A DNA stretch of 64,000 nucleotides from Marinomonas maritima. Its GTDB lineage: Bacteria > Pseudomonadota > Gammaproteobacteria > Pseudomonadales > Marinomonadaceae. The notes beneath the pieces were generated by a model that was not told where the DNA came from, did no database searches, and was given only the letters and a program-made list of their open reading frames with translations. The translations under genes and the position numbers were made by a program. This document shows, one piece after another, positions 61,446 through 64,000 of the stretch (its first letter is position 1; each line of letters opens with the position of its first letter). The stretch covers positions 620,001-684,000 of the forward strand of contig NZ_JAMZEG020000001.1 in NCBI RefSeq assembly GCF_024435075.2, in the 5' to 3' direction.

Positions 61446-61520
61446 CAAGCACATCAAAAAACGCTCCACTTTGTTACGCTGGACGTCGCTGACGCTCCGC
61501 CTTTTATGTGGGCGTTAGCT
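61441..61520 (+). other. attC: Integron attC recombination site
   Basis: Imperfect palindrome typical of attC: outer box CTAAC (61442-61446) pairs with GTTAG (61514-61518); a 3-nt unpaired spacer (AAG versus GGC) separates them from inner box CACAT (61450-61454) pairing with ATGTG (61506-61510); a ~50-nt central variable structure lies between. The right end GGGCGTTAGC is the classical crossover core. It sits immediately 3' of a cassette gene, and the next gene begins 34 nt later. Confidence 0.85.
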
Positions 61521-61553
61521 GTTCTGATTAATTCGAATTCCAAGTGATTATCG

Positions 61554-62540
61554 ATGAATAGAAATGAAATTAAATTAATGGAAAAAGGTGAGCTTCACGT
61601 TCATTTAAATGGATTGGTGAGTACTGATGTGATTCGAAATTTGTTAGTAAGAGATAGATCTGATTTGCCTTCTGGATTTGATCTAGAAAGAGACTTGAAT
61701 ATCTCACTACCCGCAGACTCTCTGGAGTCATACTTGAAACCTTGGCAAGTGTTACGACTTATACCTAAAAGTAGGAGATGCCTTGGTTTGATAGTGGAAA
61801 GTGCTTTTCTAAATTTGAAATCTCAGAATATTACATTTGTTGAGATTCGTAACAGTGTTATTTACTTGGCATTGCTAAATAAAATTTCAGTAGATGAAGC
61901 ATTGTACTGGGTTATATCTGAAATTGAAGATGCGTCTGAAAAACACAAAATCAACGCAGGTTTGATTTTGACAGTTTCTAGAGGCGATTACGCTCCTGAG
62001 CACTTGCGATCTCTTTTGGGAGCATATGCAAAACTAGGTAGGCCGAGTACTGTTGTTGGGCTTGACTTGGCGGGCAATGAAGATATTTCATCCCCAATTG
62101 AAACTGGTTCACTTTTTTTATATGCAAAAGATAAGTATGGACTTAAAGTGACAATTCATGCCGGAGAAACCGGAAGAATTGAAAATATAACTAGCGCAGT
62201 TAATGAATTTGGCGCTGACAGAATTGGTCACGGGACTGCTGCATCAAAATCAGTTGAGGTGATGGAATTATTGAAAGATAGGGATATATGTATTGAAGTT
62301 TGTCCCATTAGTAACAGACTGACGAATGCAGTAAATGAAAGTGAGCCACATCCTGTTATTGACTTTATTGATAATAACGTTCCGTTTGTTATATGTTCTG
62401 ACAATCCCTCAATACATTCATCGAGCCTTACTGAAGACTATTTAGAATTTTATCGTGAGACAAATTCGTCACAGCATTTGCGCGATATGTATAGTAATCA
62501 AAAAAAATATTGTTTTATTAAGGGGTTGTATGGAAATTAA
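61554..62540 (+). CDS. komA: Adenosine deaminase-family protein, KomA-like (Kongming-type defence)
   Basis: 328-aa amidohydrolase-fold deaminase. Zinc and catalytic motifs: HVH at 15-17, GLDLAGNE (169-176), HAGE (202-205, zinc His and proton-transfer Glu), RIGHG (223-227), CPISN (250-254), and SDNP (282-285). Canonical deaminases have S/T-D-D-P; the zinc-binding Asp283 is kept but the second Asp, which contacts the purine, is Asn284. Family knowledge: in the Kongming system KomA deaminates dAMP to dIMP. The gene overlaps the next by 11 nt. A salvage deaminase is the alternative, but the HAM1 and SIR2 partners argue for defence. Confidence 0.82.
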   Translation: MNRNEIKLMEKGELHVHLNGLVSTDVIRNLLVRDRSDLPSGFDLERDLNISLPADSLESYLKPWQVLRLIPKSRRCLGLIVESAFLNLKSQNITFVEIRNSVIYLALLNKISVDEALYWVISEIEDASEKHKINAGLILTVSRGDYAPEHLRSLLGAYAKLGRPSTVVGLDLAGNEDISSPIETGSLFLYAKDKYGLKVTIHAGETGRIENITSAVNEFGADRIGHGTAASKSVEVMELLKDRDICIEVCPISNRLTNAVNESEPHPVIDFIDNNVPFVICSDNPSIHSSSLTEDYLEFYRETNSSQHLRDMYSNQKKYCFIKGLYGN

Positions 62541-63084
62541 CTTCGTTACAAAGAATCCCCATAAAGCCCGAGAAGTGGAAGCCATTCTTGGGGATATTGG
62601 TGTTTCTATAGTTCACGCGCCTTTAACAATTCATGAAATACAGACAGAAGATATTAACCATATCGTAAGGGATAAGGTTTTAAAGGCGTTCACTCAAGTC
62701 GGACGCCCTGTATTTATCGAACATACAGGACTGTATATTGACAGCTTACAAGGCTTTCCTGGCGGCTTAACCCAAGTGTTTTGGGATAAATTAGAAGCAG
62801 AAAAATTCACTGAACTATTTGGAGGGTTAAAAAACACCTCTCTAACCGCAAAAACCGTCATTGCATTCTGCGACGCCAAAAAAGTATATACGTTTGAAGG
62901 GGCTATAGAGGGAAATATTGCGCCTGAGCCAAGAGGGAATAAAGATTTCCAATGGGATTGTGTCTTTATCCCAAAGGGCTTTGAAGAGACATTTGCTGAG
63001 ATGGGAGAAAAAAAGAACGATATTTCAATGCGCAAGAAAGCCTTCGATAATTTTCGAGAATTTCTTGTATCGGAGGTTCTGTAA
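62530..63084 (+). CDS. komB: HAM1/RdgB-family protein, KomB-like, probable dITP sensor
   Basis: 184 aa from the ATG at 62530, preceded by AAGGGG within the end of komA. Fold landmarks of non-canonical purine NTP pyrophosphatases are present: N-terminal FVTKNPHKAREVEAIL, central HTGLYIDSLQGFPGG (65-79), and C-terminal FQWDCVFIPKGF (140-151) plus KKNDISMRKKAFDNF (161-175). Key differences: the catalytic Asp-Asp-Ser-Gly of RdgB is Glu64-His65-Thr66-Gly67, and the base-contacting Ser-His-Arg is Ser-Met-Arg. These changes predict nucleotide binding with little hydrolysis, fitting KomB, which with KomC responds to dITP. A longer frame from 62455 is within komA and not used. Confidence 0.82.
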   Translation: MEINFVTKNPHKAREVEAILGDIGVSIVHAPLTIHEIQTEDINHIVRDKVLKAFTQVGRPVFIEHTGLYIDSLQGFPGGLTQVFWDKLEAEKFTELFGGLKNTSLTAKTVIAFCDAKKVYTFEGAIEGNIAPEPRGNKDFQWDCVFIPKGFEETFAEMGEKKNDISMRKKAFDNFREFLVSEVL

Positions 63085-63872
63085 TGGATGATCTTATAGC
63101 TTCATATCGAGAAAAAAATGTCATCCTTTTTGTCGGTGCAGGAGTATCGAAAAATCTTGGTCTTCCCACATGGTCAGAACTAATAGATCATATTGCCGTT
63201 GAGTTGGGATATGACCCCGAAATATATAAGTCTTTCGGAAATGACTTGGCCTTAGCAGAATACTATAGGGTAAAAACAGGAAGTATTGGCCCACTCAGAA
63301 GCTGGATGGATACTAATTGGCATTCTGCCAATGTAGATTTACAAGGATCTGAGATACACAAACTCATTGCAAACTCAAAGTTCCCAATGGTTTACACCAC
63401 CAACTATGATAGGTGGCTAGAAAAATCATATGAGCTGTACAACAAGAAATATACAAAAATTGCTGGTGTATCTGATATTGCAAAGATCAAAGATGGCGTG
63501 ACTCAAGTTATTAAATTCCATGGTGATTTTGATAACGATGAAACTATTGTACTTGATGAGTCTAGTTACTATGAGCGCTTAGAGTTTGAGACTCCTTTAG
63601 ATATAAAACTTAGGTCGGATGTTCTAGGGAAATCTGTTTTGTTTATTGGGTATAGTCTAACTGATGTGAATCTTAGGTTTCTTTTCTACAAGTTGGCTAA
63701 ATTATGGAAGTCTAATAATGGTGGTGGCGTTCAGCCTCGATCATATGTATTCACGCATAGACCAAACCCCATTCAAGAAACAATATTAGATCAATGGGGC
63801 ATTAAAATGCTTACATCAAAAGAAAGCGATCCGAAAAAAGCACTATTGGAATTTCTGAGAAAGTTTCAGTAA
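63084..63872 (+). CDS. komC: SIR2-family NADase effector, KomC-like
   Basis: 262 aa, the whole protein a single SIR2-like domain. The Rossmann loop is GAGVSKNLGLPTW (18-30), the NAD ribose Asn-x-Asp motif is TTNYDRW (105-111), catalytic His146 is in IKFHGDFDN, and GYSLTDVNLRF (189-199) closes the nucleotide site. There is no zinc-finger Cys quartet of true deacetylase sirtuins, as in defence NADases. The start overlaps the komB stop (TAATG) and has a CGGAGG ribosome site, so KomB and KomC are made together, as expected for a complex. Predicted role: NAD+ depletion on sensing phage-induced dITP. Confidence 0.83.
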   Translation: MDDLIASYREKNVILFVGAGVSKNLGLPTWSELIDHIAVELGYDPEIYKSFGNDLALAEYYRVKTGSIGPLRSWMDTNWHSANVDLQGSEIHKLIANSKFPMVYTTNYDRWLEKSYELYNKKYTKIAGVSDIAKIKDGVTQVIKFHGDFDNDETIVLDESSYYERLEFETPLDIKLRSDVLGKSVLFIGYSLTDVNLRFLFYKLAKLWKSNNGGGVQPRSYVFTHRPNPIQETILDQWGIKMLTSKESDPKKALLEFLRKFQ

Positions 63873-63937
63873 TGCAGCTAAAAAACGCGTCAATCAGGAC
63901 GCTCGCAAGCTCGCGCCTATTACGCGGGCATTGGCCT
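63873..63937 (+). other. attC: attC-like recombination site (degenerate core)
   Basis: Directly after komC. GCTAA (63877-63881) pairs with TTGGC (63931-63935), an unpaired spacer follows, CGCGT (63886-63890) pairs with ACGCG (63922-63926), and AGG-CGC (63896-63902) pairs with GCGCCT (63913-63918) leaving one bulged A (63899). This fold with an extrahelical base is that of attC, but the right core reads CATTGGC rather than GTTRRRY, so it may be inactive or divergent. Confidence 0.55.
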
Positions 63938-63951
63938 TCAAAGGTATCATC

Positions 63952-64000
63952 ATGCAGACATTAGAGTTAAAAATCCCACCAGTTGTTCAGGTGTTTGTTA
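63952..64000 (+). CDS. Start of a further cassette gene (truncated by window end)
   Basis: ATG at 63952 with AAAGGT about 7 nt upstream; 16 residues are visible (MQTLELKIPPVVQVFV), then the window ends. The opening Leu-Glu-Leu-Lys-Ile-Pro-Pro followed by a hydrophobic stretch suggests a membrane protein. It recalls the start of isoprenylcysteine carboxyl methyltransferase-like cassette proteins, but this is too short to be sure. Confidence 0.5.
   Translation, partial: MQTLELKIPPVVQVFV

Noticed and set aside
63084..63872. Classical deacetylase sirtuin (CobB) identity for the SIR2 protein
   Set aside because: There is no zinc-binding Cys quartet, and the context with deaminase and HAM1-like genes fits a defence NADase.
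63896..63918. Plain transcription terminator after komC
   Set aside because: No T-run follows and additional outer paired boxes with a bulged base fit an attC fold better.
1..64000. tRNA, rRNA, insertion sequences, prophage genes or CRISPR arrays
   Set aside because: I looked for cloverleaf arms, transposase motifs and regularly spaced repeats by eye and found none I could support.

Overview
This 64 kb window looks like chromosome from a marine gammaproteobacterium of the Oceanospirillales/Marinomonas type. The evidence is the gene order sdhE-ygfX / nadB / algU-mucABCD, the 6S RNA gene between zapA and fau, the 180-kDa NAD-glutamate dehydrogenase, the Pseudomonas-style mannitol/arabitol ABC operon and the GlnE/PII nitrogen genes. 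The genus is inference; no rRNA or other taxonomic marker is present.

Layout. 1-6.4 kb: end of an unknown gene, ung, ygfZ, and a two-gene signalling operon (MHYT/PAS hybrid histidine kinase translationally coupled to an HD-GYP response regulator). 6.7-15 kb: a polyol catabolic locus (xylulokinase, AraC regulator, long-chain mannitol-type dehydrogenase, four-gene ABC importer). 15.3-22 kb: sdhE-ygfX, nadB, and the sigma-E envelope-stress operon with its HtrA protease. 22-28.6 kb: argA, argE, a CYTH triphosphatase and glnE. 28.7-42.6 kb: a tiny unknown gene, sbmA, a PhzF-like protein, then an arginine/glutamate block (astC/argD, NAD-GDH, a GATase1-AraC activator of the ArgR/GbdR type, a basic-amino-acid ABC importer, a PII protein). 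42.7-51.4 kb: hemE, a DUF2927-like protein, a Nudix hydrolase, astE, znuA with a His-rich repeat, and a four-gene CMP-Kdo set kdsD-kdsA-kdsC-kdsB. 51.7-54.4 kb: two tandem paralogous outer-membrane-type proteins. 54.4-59.5 kb: fau, 6S RNA, zapA, prfB with its programmed +1 frameshift, lysS and hisC.

The last 4.5 kb is accessory. It starts with three copies (one degenerate) of a hairpin-rich non-coding repeat (59.58-60.5 kb). Then the DNA becomes visibly A+T-richer and has the layout of integron gene cassettes: same-strand genes separated by attC-type folding sites. The first cassette encodes a multi-spanning membrane protein and ends in a clear attC (61441-61520). The next holds three overlapping genes: an adenosine-deaminase homologue, a HAM1/RdgB-family protein with altered catalytic residues, and a SIR2-family protein. 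It ends in a second attC-like fold, after which another gene starts and runs off the window.

The three-gene cassette is the main discovery. Its domain set and order match the anti-phage system I know as Kongming (KomA-KomB-KomC): a deaminase makes deoxyinosine nucleotides, a HAM1-like protein senses dITP, and a SIR2 effector destroys NAD+. Here the HAM1-like protein has lost the Asp-Asp-Ser-Gly catalytic motif (Glu-His-Thr-Gly instead), as expected of a sensor rather than an enzyme. Finding it as an integron cassette would mean a complete abortive-infection system packaged as one mobile unit.

The housekeeping genes show several connected themes: arginine synthesis (argA, argE) and degradation (astC, astE, GDH, importer, activator); nitrogen-status control (glnE, PII); and envelope biogenesis and stress (kds genes, algU-mucABCD, sbmA).
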